Assembly (NCBI GenBank): GCA_009746045.1
Contig: RPFO01000027.1
Span: 2,526,733 to 2,590,732, forward strand
Length of the DNA stretch: 64,000 nt
Source: Mesostigma viride
Taxonomy: Eukaryota; Streptophyta; Mesostigmatophyceae; Mesostigmatales; Mesostigmataceae
Direction of reading: 5' to 3'
Below are positions 41,424 through 50,839 of this stretch, piece after piece (position 1 is the first letter of the stretch; every line of letters starts with the position of its first letter). Under the pieces are notes generated by a model. That model made no database searches, was not told where the DNA came from, and saw nothing but the letters and a program-made list of their open reading frames with translations. Both the position numbers and the translations under genes were made by a program.

Positions 41424-42578
41424 TCACAGGCTATACCAATCCCCATTCACACCATCCTTGCCCTTGGTCCCAAACAAGGGAAACTGCTCCACCATGTGAA
41501 CCAAGTCTGGCCAGTTCCTGCTGACCTGCAGCACCATGCACGTCTCTGCAGCCCCTGCTGCCATCTGGGCAACATAACGCAGGCATGTCCCTGGGTAGGA
41601 GAGAAGCACCACAGACTGGCTCTCAGGATCCATCACCCAAGTAGAAGACGTCTTGTGCCTGCTCACCCATGACCTGTACGCCCACCAGAACTGGAGAAAG
41701 GTCTTGACCACTGACCACTTAGCACCTATCAAAGGCACCAACACCCTCAATGGGGTCAGACGAACCTTGAGCTCCATGGTGTACTTAGGCAACCCTGGGC
41801 TGCAGAAAAGGTTGGATGTCTCCAAAGGGAAGCACCCCTTGACCGAGCTGGAAGAAGAAGGAGCCAAGTCAAAGTCTCCCTGCTGAGCTGAAAACTCCAA
41901 CAACTCCATGTAGGAGGCCTCACCCATGCTCACTGGCTGGAACTGCATGAAGGCTCCTTTCAAAGCCTCAGGCAAGGTGGTCAACATATCCTGCCCCTCT
42001 GCAGGTCTCATGTCAATCTCAGGTCCTGGAGTCAAGGCAAACATCCTGTGCAACAGGTGGCCCACAAAAGGAGAGCCAATCTCATACAGGCTGGTGTGCA
42101 ACTGAGACAAGACCTCCTCCACATAACCCTCAGGGCTCACTTCCCCCTCCTCCCTGTTAAGGGCAGCCACTGCCTTGGCCAGCGTCTCACAATGCTCACA
42201 AGGTCCCGTGCACTTCCTGTGATCCACATAGGCCACCACATTCTTGACAGGTACCACATGACGAGGAATCTGAATGATGGGAGTGCTGCTGGAGCTGAGA
42301 GCTATGTTAACACCACTCCCCATCTGGGGCTGGGACAAGGACAACCCCTGAAGAAGCTCCTGTAGCTTATCCTGCTTGGAGATCACTGAATGCAAGAGCT
42401 TGTTAATGGTATCCATCTGCTGACCCCTCCTAAGGTCACGCCTGACAATACTGTCAAACAGGGATTCCACATAACTCATGGGGTTGGGGTCTCTGGATGC
42501 ATACCCGTGACCCCTTCCTCCGTGGTGGCGCCCAGGCCCAAGTTGGGGTACGTGAACTCCTCCTCCATCTGGGACCAC
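41424..42578 (-). CDS. G1 extra ORF downstream of pol, unknown
   Basis: An open frame of 384 codons without an ATG at its edge. The first internal Met (42479, MSYVESLFDSIVRRDLRRGQQ) gives about 350 residues. An ATG at 42598 just behind the pol stop (MNGFFVHAVWSQMEEE) is in another frame and may be the original start, broken by an indel. Visible features: a coiled-coil-like segment (MDTINKLLHSVISKQDKLQELL), a Cys/His cluster (DHRKCTGPCEHCETL), and a Trp-rich C-terminal region (FLQFWWAYRSWVSRHK). It sits where env or accessory genes lie in other LTR elements. I recognise no family and see no signal peptide. Confidence 0.7.
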   Translation of the reverse strand: MVPDGGGVHVPQLGPGRHHGGRGHGYASRDPNPMSYVESLFDSIVRRDLRRGQQMDTINKLLHSVISKQDKLQELLQGLSLSQPQMGSGVNIALSSSSTPIIQIPRHVVPVKNVVAYVDHRKCTGPCEHCETLAKAVAALNREEGEVSPEGYVEEVLSQLHTSLYEIGSPFVGHLLHRMFALTPGPEIDMRPAEGQDMLTTLPEALKGAFMQFQPVSMGEASYMELLEFSAQQGDFDLAPSSSSSVKGCFPLETSNLFCSPGLPKYTMELKVRLTPLRVLVPLIGAKWSVVKTFLQFWWAYRSWVSRHKTSSTWVMDPESQSVVLLSYPGTCLRYVAQMAAGAAETCMVLQVSRNWPDLVHMVEQFPLFGTKGKDGVNGDWYSL

Positions 42579-42603
42579 ACAGCATGCACGAAGAAACCAT
42601 TCA

Positions 42604-43351
42604 TTAGTCCTGAGATATAGGAAGGGGAGCAGTGGTTTTCACCAACTCAGTATACCAAGAAGGAAGAGTGAGCCCCTTCTTGTGGCAATACTCCTGGACC
42701 ACCTCATGGCAGTGAGTCAAGTCAGACAACCACAGCCATGTGGCAGTAGACTCTAACTCTCCTTTCCAATGCACCTTAAACTGCAGCTGCTTGGTCCTAC
42801 CCTTTCCTTTGACTCTGTGAGCCACCAGCTGCTCCACTTCATATATCCTCTCCCCCTCAGTATCCAGCTCAAATGGTAATGGAGCAGAAAGGCGTCCCTG
42901 CAAGGTGTTGCGTTTATACAGTTTGAGCTGGGCCAGGTGAAACACATTAGTCTTAAGCCTCGAGTGAGAAGGCACCTGGACTTGAACTACCGTCCCATAG
43001 TGGAAGGTGTCCAGGACAGGGTAAGGTCCCAACCACAAGGGTTGCAGTTTCCTGCATTGCTCCTTTTCAGGTAGCACACGATTAGCCTCCAAGAGCACCA
43101 GGTCACCAGGAGCCACAAAGGTGTGTGTAGCCAACATCTGTTGCCAAGCATTGTTTAAATACTTGTCCTGTGCATGCAACATCTGAGCAGCAACCATACT
43201 GTGAGCTTCCTGGAAGGATGCTATCAGCTGGTGGATAGAGGTTAGGCGTCTTCTGAAGGGGCCTTCAGCATCCCTGTCAGGTAACTCCAGGTCAAATGGA
43301 GTCAAGGGGCACTGGCCATGGCAAATGACAAATGGAGACATTTGGTGAGGA
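42604..43351 (-). CDS. G1 integrase C-terminus and chromodomain
   Basis: Continues the integrase broken by C1 at the codons for SPLA. It holds the helical linker (SFQEAHSMVAAQML), GPY/F module (LWLGPYPVLDTFHYGTVVQV) and a chromodomain (YEVEQLVAHRVKGKGRTKQLQFKVHWKG, TATWLWLSDL). Chromodomains steer integration toward marked chromatin. Ends with TAA at 42604. Confidence 0.88.
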
Positions 43352-43356
43352 GCCAG
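43352..43356. repeat. C1 target duplication, left
   Basis: GCCAG, repeated at 50835-50839. Confidence 0.88.
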
Positions 43357-43735
43357 AGTTAGTCTAAGTCTCCCGCCTGTAGCCTAAGTGGACACGTGCC
43401 AGCACCGCCGGCGCCCAATTGGGTACTGGGACGGTGCTGGACTAGAGCAGTCGTGGCATGGACACGTGGCTATACTCAGTATGTGATGAGCCGGTACCTC
43501 AGTACCGGGACTGTAGTTGTCATGTTAGGACTGACTAGATCAGGTTGTAACTGATAGGCTAGTCCGTCCAGGATCAGTAAGTTAGTTTAACTTACGCAAA
43601 GTCTGGCCAGCCATCGTTGACGGCTGGCCAGCAGTATATGTGCCATTCTATCCTAATGCCAAGGTGTCTCGTCGTTCACGCACACTCTCGCCATTTGGCA
43701 GTGCCCAAGCATTCCAAGCTTCGTGTTGCATAACT
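43357..43735 (+). repeat. C1 5' LTR
   Basis: 379 bp, AGTTAGTCTAAG to GTTGCATAACT. Confidence 0.92.
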
Positions 43736-43838
43736 TGCATTAAAAACTCCAAAAACATACACACAACAGGACGACGAGCGTTCATTTCGCGAACAAAACA
43801 ACCCATTCCATTTTTCTACCTCCAGTTTTTTTTGAAAA

Positions 43839-46440
43839 ATGTCTAACCCAAATGCAACAAGGGTAAGGCTCCAATGCGCCCAAGGAGCCGGTCCAGCACT
43901 CCGACGTCTTCATCGTCGGGGACGTCCGACTCGGAGCTTGCCGCCCAGGCAGAGATTGAGCGGGCGGCGAGGAGCTTCAATCAGTCTATGGAGGCTGACC
44001 CGACGACGTCGGAACGTCTTCATCGGGCCACTTGTCCGATGGTTCGTACAGCAGCGTGGTGCTGCGAGTGCCCCTGTATCCGCAGGGGAGGGGATCCACG
44101 CCTGTGGTCAACAGGCCGAGGGGTCCTCCTTACGCCCCGACAGCTGCAGCGGCGGGGGCTGGACCTTCGGCACCTCCTGCAGAGGAGGAGTCCATGGAGC
44201 TGTATGGGCTCCAGCCTGGTTCCTCAGCCGAGGAGCAGGACGACGCACGCTCGCGACAGGTGGCTGCAGACGAAGGCTCGCCAGGGCGATGGCTGAGCGC
44301 GAGGAGAGGGAGTTTCGGCGCGCGGACACGCACGCACGTGCTCGCGCCCAGCAGAGGGCGGATGCTGAGAACGTGCGCCGGGCGTTGTTTCGCAGCAGTG
44401 AGCTGGCTTCTGGCGAGGAGCAGTTTGAGGTGATGCGTCGGGGGGACCTTGCATGTTTTAAAAGTTTGCGTCGGTCTCGTGAGCCGAAGGTACACCTAGG
44501 TGTGCATCAGGAGTCGGAGTTCTCTTTGACAGGTCCGTCGGGGGCATCTGCTGAGGACGAGATCCTCATGACCCCGGCAATGACGGCGCGGGAGCGTGAA
44601 GCGCAGAAGCGCATGGCGACGTTCACGCCGACAAGCAGCGTCGGCAGGCGCGGAGGGCCGCGGCAGAGGCCAAGAAGGAGCGCGAGCAGGCGGAGCGGGT
44701 GAGGCAAATCGCGCTGGCGGAGCGCATCAAGCTCAAAATGTCGATCACCCAGGTGCGCCGGGACCGGATGGTCCGCGAACTCAGGGTATGGAAAAAGGCG
44801 CAGGCGATGAAGCTGCAGCATATGGCTGAGATGGAGGCGCCTGGCAGGCCGGAGGCGCAGGACGTTACAGACGCTCGCTGGCACGGTGGGAAGCCAATGT
44901 GGGAAGGATGGAGCAGCGCATCCTGAAGCAGCGACGACGCATGCTCAAGCATGCACGTAAGACAGCGGTGAGGGGACCGCTTGGTGAAGCGGTGAGAGTC
45001 GAGTTTGGCCTTGGGCCGGATGAGGATGTTTCTGCAAGCCAAATGTTTTATTATTTGTCGCAGCCTAAGAAGACCATCACCAACCGTGATGGCACTGCCG
45101 CACGCACGCGTGTTTACAGGCAGCCTGGTGAAGCCGGACCGTCTAACCTGTCCAACAGGGAGGACCTCATTGATCAGCTTCAGCTGGCGCAAGCCATGCT
45201 GGAAGCAGACCCCGCTGTCTCCAGGCGAGCAGGCGACGTTGGCCGACACGGTGGCCAGGCTAGTGGCATCGCTGAAGCCGGCCAAGCGAAGGGCGCAGGC
45301 AGAGGCATGCGCACCCAGCCAAAGCGGAGGAGGGACGAGGGGGCGGATGACGGGGAGAGGGGGGCAACCAGGGCGGGGCAGGACACGGCACGCAGGAGTC
45401 TGCACCAACACGGCACGAGGGCGGGGAGCGGCAGCAGCAGCAGCAGCGACAGCAACAGCAGCAGCAGCAGCAACCGCCAACTGCAGGAACGACAACAACC
45501 TCCAACATGGCCTTGACTAGGCCCAGGTTTGATCCAAAAAAGAAAGAGGACAAGCTAGTGTTTCCGGGTTTGCCAGAGGGCCACACCCAGGACGAAGCTA
45601 GGGAGTGGTTGTTTAAGTTGTCACATGCATATGCTAGCGACAATGTCCGTGATTGGTTTGCCTCTCTACGTGCGTCCACACCCATCCATCAATCTGCCAA
45701 GCCTATCCAGCAGTTGGTACAATTGTACCAAAAGCGTGCCAGCAGCGGGGTAGACGTGGCAGAAAATGTGTTGTGGGCGCAGTTCATGGTTGATCTTAGG
45801 GCACTTGTTACCACGGGGGAGCACTTAGAAGTGCTTAAGGGCTTCCAGTGGATAGAGGCCTATAAGGTCAATAAGCGTGACTATGTGAGTGACAACAAAA
45901 AATATGTCATGTACATAGAGGGAGATGAGGAGCTGAAGAAGCTCAATGCCAAGTACCTAGTACACCTATGGCTACAAAAGGCAGAACTGGACCCCACCAC
46001 CCTGTCAGTAATCCTGGCAGGTCTGAAGGATAAGTGGGAGGACTTCAGGAAGGCAATGGCCTATGTGCAGCAATGCCTAGAGCCGTTTGCTGCTGCAGCC
46101 AAGGAGGAAAGGTGAAGCAGGTAAAGGGGGAGGAAGCCTCAGGTACGGGGCTCTCCAAGAAGCAGATGCAGTCGCTGGTAGCCCAGGTAAAGGCGGTAAT
46201 GGGGGGGATAAAAACAAAAACAACAAAAGTGGGGGAGGTGGAAACAAGGGGGGGGAAAGAACAATAACAATAAAAACAGAAAACAAAGTGGGGGAGCTAG
46301 CAAGCCAGGGGGTGCTAAGCCAGCAGGGGGGGACAAGAGGTTGCCTCATGACCCCACCAAACATTGCACTAGGTGCCTTTGTAAGGGGCACCTAAAAGAT
46401 GACTGCTGGAAGGCAAACCCGACTATGGTTCTGACGTTGA
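43839..46440 (+). pseudogene. C1 Gag with CCHC zinc knuckle
   Basis: The first ATG is 43839; the frame opened at 43874 (MRPRSRSSTPTSSSSGTSDSE) looks genuine. A GC-rich N-terminal half with long Arg/Glu/Ala helices (EREEREFRRADTHARARAQQ; KKEREQAERVRQIALAERIK) changes frame at about 44030, 44280, 44640, 44870 and 45220. From 45507 the frame is clean (MALTRPRFDPKKKEDKLVFP to EPFAAAAKEER), a copia-type Gag core with less GC. A Gly/Lys-rich linker and the knuckle CTRCLCKGHLKDDC follow in shifted frames. It forms the particle and binds RNA. Confidence 0.7.
46365..46406 (+). other. C1 CCHC zinc knuckle
   Basis: C-x2-C-x4-H-x4-C encoded, the nucleic-acid-binding module of Gag. Confidence 0.88.
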
Positions 46441-46443
46441 TGT

Positions 46444-48771
46444 TTGTCCTGGATGCTGGAAAACACGTCACCCCATTGCAGCAGGAGCGCGCTGCACGGC
46501 ACCCAGGCACAACAAGACACGCCAGGGCGCTACAACCGCGCGGGGGCGGCAGACCAGGGTGACACCTGTAAGCTACCCTCACCATTTTTCACAAATGGTT
46601 TCCTGTTACCTTCTGTCTGCCAAGTGTTGCCTGAGTGTGATGATGTGGATTGGGAAGTGGCATATGACATGACACTGTCACACATGATGCGTGACCCCAC
46701 CATAGCTTCCCTTAGTGCAGCAGCAGAAAAGGTAATCACGTATGGTGCTCTAGCAGAGCAACTGCACAAGGTTATGGGCCATGAGGCTGTGGCTGAAAGG
46801 CTAGCCAATAAAATACAAGGCCATGATCTGGAACAGATGTGCAGGCACGTACGTAAGCACTGTGAGCAATGTCAGCTATATGCTCCTAAGCCCAGAAAAT
46901 GGCATGTGGCCACACCACCACTGGCTAGAGGCAAACTGGTTGGGGATGTTATACACGTGGTGAAGGACACGGTATACTACCTAGTCATAAAGGATGCCTG
47001 GTCAAGGTTTGTGGTAGTGGAGCCCCTGCCTGGGATGGATAAAGAGCAGCTGCACAGAGCTTTACAGATAGCCTTGGCACGTTTTCACCCCATTGAAAAA
47101 GTAATGCTGGATCAGCAGTTTCTCTGCATCCAGGACAGGAATGACCTGCCCAAGATAGAAGTGTCTGGGGCTCAAGATCATGAACGTCAGGGGTTGGTAG
47201 AACGTACCATGAGAGCCATCAGGGATGTGATAAGAAAAATGCCATCCAGGTTGGCTGACTCTGGTAGCTATGCTGACAGGGCATCTTGGGCAGCAGGGGT
47301 GACTACCCAGCTAAACGCCAAACCAATAATGTCCTCACCTTTTGGGGAAATCACCCCAACTGGCCTTCAGTCAGGCAGCTATGCTTCAGAGGTACACACT
47401 CACTACAACACACAAAGGCAGCACTTAGCCAAGTTGCTGGCAAAGAAAGACAAAAATAATGCCAGGCCTGTGTTTGAAGTGGGGGACCATGTGTTGTTTT
47501 TCAGAGAGGGTGACAGAGGAAGAGCACACTCTGCCAGATGGCACGGTCCAGCTGTAGTCACCAAAATTCATGAAGAAGGGACTGCAGTCACTATACAACA
47601 TGACAGAGAGCGTGTGGTCAGCAAGCATAGACTCAAGCTTTATTACCCACCACTGGCAGACGTGTCAGGGGTAGAATTCTTGGACATGGATTCAGAGCAG
47701 GAGTCTGGTGGATTGATCTCACCCAATGAATTGGCTAAGGACGTCATTGATGCAAGCACTAGCACCACAGTAGAAGCTCCTGTGTTCCTCAGTAGTGCAG
47801 CCCCACTACAACCCAATAGTCCACCTGGGCAGGAGGACGGTGCACAGGGTGAGCAGCAGGTAGCACCTCCCTCACACCTGGAGGAGTCACAAAATAGAGC
47901 AGATCCTGTCGTTCCCAGGAAGTCATTTGCTGAGATTCTTAAGGCCTTGCACAAGGCACACAACACTAAAGCAGTTGTGGCAACAGGTACAGCACAGGTC
48001 AATGCTGTAGGGGATGCAGGTCAAGATCCTAGTATTTTGGCTGTAGACACCCAAGCACAGGTGAGTATCATCAGTGCAGAAGCTGTATCTGGTCTGAAAA
48101 TGAAGGCCTCACCATGGGCTAGAGTGTCAGATTTTTCAGGCAAAACCAAAATGCAGGTCAAAGGTCAGGTGAGCATTCAAATCTTGGGTATGCCCACTCC
48201 ATTTCAGGTGGTTGAGGGTTACTCAGGGAATGCCCTGTTAGGGGAACCTTTTGTATCTTACCCTGGTGTTGTCATCTCAGCTGGGAGGTTGAGTGTGGCA
48301 GGGGTAGGACAGGTGCCTCTAGATCATTTTAAAATCCCTTTGAGCCAGATTAGCACTGGGTTGGATGCTGCCATCAATGCAGTTAAGCCCAAGTACCTCC
48401 CAGGTCAGGAACCGTGTGTGGAGGACCTCATACACTCTCAAAAGCTACACCCTTCAGCGTTTGGGCTTGGTAGATGGGATGTTGCATCCATGTCTCCCCT
48501 GTCCTATGATGATATTGTACGGGACTGCCAGACGCAGATTGGGTTTCTTAAGTGGCTGGAGGCTTTTACCAAAGCCAGGGAGGAGTGGGTTGTTCCAGAT
48601 GCACGTAGTCCCACACACACACCACCTGTGACTCCTCTTGATGCTATGCCAGCTGGAGCCAAGAAGCTAAGGTTAAAGTTTGTGTGCAAGCATAAACCTC
48701 AGGCTGATGGGGGACCACCCATTTTCCATGCTAGGCCATGTGTACTGAGTTCAGGGGCTCTACAGAGCTGA
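46444..48771 (+). CDS. C1 integrase followed by retropepsin-like domain
   Basis: An integrase comes first: HHCC finger (HKVMGH ... CEQCQ), first acidic site near GDVIHV, second Asp in VMLDQQF, Glu in QGLVERTMRAIRDV. The Asp-Glu spacing is about 29 residues, shorter than the usual 35. A GPY/F-like module follows (FEVGDHVLFF ... ARWHGPAVVTKI). After a Ser/Pro-rich linker comes a retropepsin-like fold signature: ILAVDTQAQVSIIS, then VKGQVSIQILG, and GNALLGEPFV. The catalytic DTG is DTQ, so the protease may be inactive. The frame then runs toward the RT and breaks near 48765. Confidence 0.8.
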   Translation: MSWMLENTSPHCSRSALHGTQAQQDTPGRYNRAGAADQGDTCKLPSPFFTNGFLLPSVCQVLPECDDVDWEVAYDMTLSHMMRDPTIASLSAAAEKVITYGALAEQLHKVMGHEAVAERLANKIQGHDLEQMCRHVRKHCEQCQLYAPKPRKWHVATPPLARGKLVGDVIHVVKDTVYYLVIKDAWSRFVVVEPLPGMDKEQLHRALQIALARFHPIEKVMLDQQFLCIQDRNDLPKIEVSGAQDHERQGLVERTMRAIRDVIRKMPSRLADSGSYADRASWAAGVTTQLNAKPIMSSPFGEITPTGLQSGSYASEVHTHYNTQRQHLAKLLAKKDKNNARPVFEVGDHVLFFREGDRGRAHSARWHGPAVVTKIHEEGTAVTIQHDRERVVSKHRLKLYYPPLADVSGVEFLDMDSEQESGGLISPNELAKDVIDASTSTTVEAPVFLSSAAPLQPNSPPGQEDGAQGEQQVAPPSHLEESQNRADPVVPRKSFAEILKALHKAHNTKAVVATGTAQVNAVGDAGQDPSILAVDTQAQVSIISAEAVSGLKMKASPWARVSDFSGKTKMQVKGQVSIQILGMPTPFQVVEGYSGNALLGEPFVSYPGVVISAGRLSVAGVGQVPLDHFKIPLSQISTGLDAAINAVKPKYLPGQEPCVEDLIHSQKLHPSAFGLGRWDVASMSPLSYDDIVRDCQTQIGFLKWLEAFTKAREEWVVPDARSPTHTPPVTPLDAMPAGAKKLRLKFVCKHKPQADGGPPIFHARPCVLSSGALQS

Positions 48772-50072
48772 CAGAGGCTGAGCTTTATACTCCTGGTATT
48801 CAGCAAACGTCTCTCAAGGTGTTGCTTTCCTTGTTTTTGCATCAGCTTAATACAGGGAAGGATTATGTGTGTAAAGCCACAGATATCAAAAGAGCCTTTC
48901 TAAAGGGGGACCCTGCCATAGCACAGCAGGTCTGGAGAGGTCAGGTATACGTGGTGAATACTCCTAAGGTGTGGCACAGGGATATTGTTCAACCCTTGTT
49001 GAGGCCAAACCTGGGGGTTGAAGGGTTGCAGTCAGCTCCAAAAATTTTTAGGCTGTCTGCACAGGAGGTATTCATGAAGCTAGGGGCCACCTATGATGAC
49101 ATTGACCCTTGCCTGTTTGTCATCCCACACCCTGATGGAATGATGATGTTTGTCTGGCATGGGGATGATCAGTTAATCTCAGGTCCTAGAGCTGCAGTGG
49201 ATGCTTTCATAGCTCAGGTGTCTGCCAGTTTTGAGATTGGCAAGCAGCTAGAGCTGGGCAAGGAGCCAGTCAAGTTCTGTGGCATGATGCTTGAGTTGCT
49301 GCAGCAGCAGGGCAGCTGGGTTTGTTCCATGCAGGCCTCTGCTGAATACATTAAGTCTTGTCTGGATGTCCTGCCTGTTCACATCACCCCTGACATGTGC
49401 CCTACCATTAGAGGCAAGCTTGGTTGGCTATGTGCTACATGTGCACCCCACCTGGCTTTTGTGAGCAGGGTAGATGATGAGGTACTACAGGAGGTAGGAG
49501 CACGGGCAATCAAGCAGTTGTTGCATGATGGTCCACCTTTGATGCTTCACTCACTGGACCTGTTTACTCCCATTCACATCACGTGCATGATGGATAGTTC
49601 AATGGAGTCCAGGGTAGTTACCAAGGTTCAAGCCAGAGAGGCTGGATTGTTTTTCCTGCATAACCAAGGTGGGAAGAAGTCACTAGTCTCCTGGTTCAGT
49701 AGATTGCACAAGAGGAAAGCTGTGAGTAGCAATGTAGCTGAATGCAGGGCTGTGGTATCTTCTGTCTTGCATGCAAGGTATCTCAATCACTTGCTGGTCT
49801 GGCTTCAACACCAGGCTGGTAGCTCTGCAGGAGTGAAAGCACATTTGCTGACTGACTCTCAATCTATCATCTCTTTCCTTGCCAATCCTTTGGCTGTACA
49901 CTCGGACCTGGATTGGATTGTGCTAAAACAGGAATGCAAGTACCTGGAGTCTAAAGCCCACGTCAGGGACAAAGACAATGCTGCAGATGCACTGACCAAG
50001 GTGCCACAAGCAGCAGGACCACAATACCAGGTCTTGTATGGGTTGATGAACCCTGGTTACAGTCTGAAGTGA
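48738..50072 (+). CDS. C1 reverse transcriptase and RNase H
   Basis: Copia-type RT: SLKVLLSLFLHQL, DIKRAFLKGD (motif A), DPCLFVI, and HGDDQLISG in place of YVDD, then GKLGWLCATCAPHLAFVSR. The stretch 48930-49060 is short and irregular compared with normal RT, so part of the palm may be lost. RNase H: MMDSSMES, SWFSRLHKRKAVSSNVAECRAVV, LLTDSQS, DKDNAADALTK. Ends in TGA. Confidence 0.82.
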   Translation: MCTEFRGSTELTEAELYTPGIQQTSLKVLLSLFLHQLNTGKDYVCKATDIKRAFLKGDPAIAQQVWRGQVYVVNTPKVWHRDIVQPLLRPNLGVEGLQSAPKIFRLSAQEVFMKLGATYDDIDPCLFVIPHPDGMMMFVWHGDDQLISGPRAAVDAFIAQVSASFEIGKQLELGKEPVKFCGMMLELLQQQGSWVCSMQASAEYIKSCLDVLPVHITPDMCPTIRGKLGWLCATCAPHLAFVSRVDDEVLQEVGARAIKQLLHDGPPLMLHSLDLFTPIHITCMMDSSMESRVVTKVQAREAGLFFLHNQGGKKSLVSWFSRLHKRKAVSSNVAECRAVVSSVLHARYLNHLLVWLQHQAGSSAGVKAHLLTDSQSIISFLANPLAVHSDLDWIVLKQECKYLESKAHVRDKDNAADALTKVPQAAGPQYQVLYGLMNPGYSLK

Positions 50073-50455
50073 CTGGCACATTGTACATGTTAGCCCATGA
50101 CCCCCTGCCTAATACTGCAGCTGAAAGGCTGCAGTGGCAGCTGGGTAGTTTTCTGACAGTGAGAAGCACTGGTCTAGAAAGTTGGGACATGATGAATGTG
50201 TTATTTATTGAATAAAATTTTGTGAGACACTTGTTTGGATGACCATGACATGCTGGGGCCTGGAGCACCCATCTCACTCAGTTAAGAAACCATGCTTGAG
50301 ACATGGGGCCTTTTTAATGCATCTCTTGTACATGTGTGAGGTGACCTTTGGGTCCTAGTAGGTTATCTGACAGTTTTTTAAGGCATTGGGAATGGCTGCG
50401 TCCATTTGATGGCTATGTGTGTTTCTGTTGAAACCCAAAGAAAACTTAAAGTGGG
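50073..50455 (+). other. C1 3' untranslated region and polypurine tract
   Basis: No ORF is supported. The tract AAAGTGGG at 50448-50455 directly precedes the 3' LTR. A possible AATAAA lies at about 50210. Confidence 0.65.
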
Positions 50456-50834
50456 AGTTAGTCTAAGTCTCCCGCCTGTAGCCTAAGTGGACACGTGCCA
50501 GCACCGCCGGCGCCCAATTGGGTACTGGGACGGTGCTGGACTAGAGCAGTCGTGGCATGGACACGTGGCTATACTCAGTATGTGATGAGCCGGTACCTCA
50601 GTACCGGGACTGTAGTTGTCATGTTAGGACTGACTAGATCAGGTTGTAACTGATAGGCTAGTCCGTCCAGGATCAGTAAGTTAGTTTAACTTACGCAAAG
50701 TCTGGCCAGCCATCGTTGACGGCTGGCCAGCAGTATATGTGCCATTCTATCCTAATGCCAAGGTGTCTCGTCGTTCACGCACACTCTCGCCATTTGGCAG
50801 TGCCCAAGCATTCCAAGCTTCGTGTTGCATAACT
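50456..50834 (+). repeat. C1 3' LTR
   Basis: 379 bp, no difference seen from 43357-43735. Confidence 0.92.
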
Positions 50835-50839
50835 GCCAG
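50835..50839. repeat. C1 target duplication, right
   Basis: GCCAG, matching 43352-43356. Confidence 0.88.

Larger units (their letters stand above)
43357..50834 (+). mobile_element. C1, copia-like element with unusual domain order
   Basis: Two 379-bp LTRs that I see as identical, with inverted ends AGTTA/TAACT. A 5-bp duplication GCCAG splits the G1 integrase, and reading across it without C1 is in frame. The order is gag with CCHC, integrase, protease-like domain, RT, RNase H. Several frame breaks are present even though the LTRs match, so the breaks are either older than this insertion or assembly indels. Confidence 0.88.

Noticed and set aside
46034-46395. Gly/Lys-rich frames 46034-46395 as a separate gene
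   Set aside because: They are the shifted linker between the Gag core and the zinc knuckle of C1.
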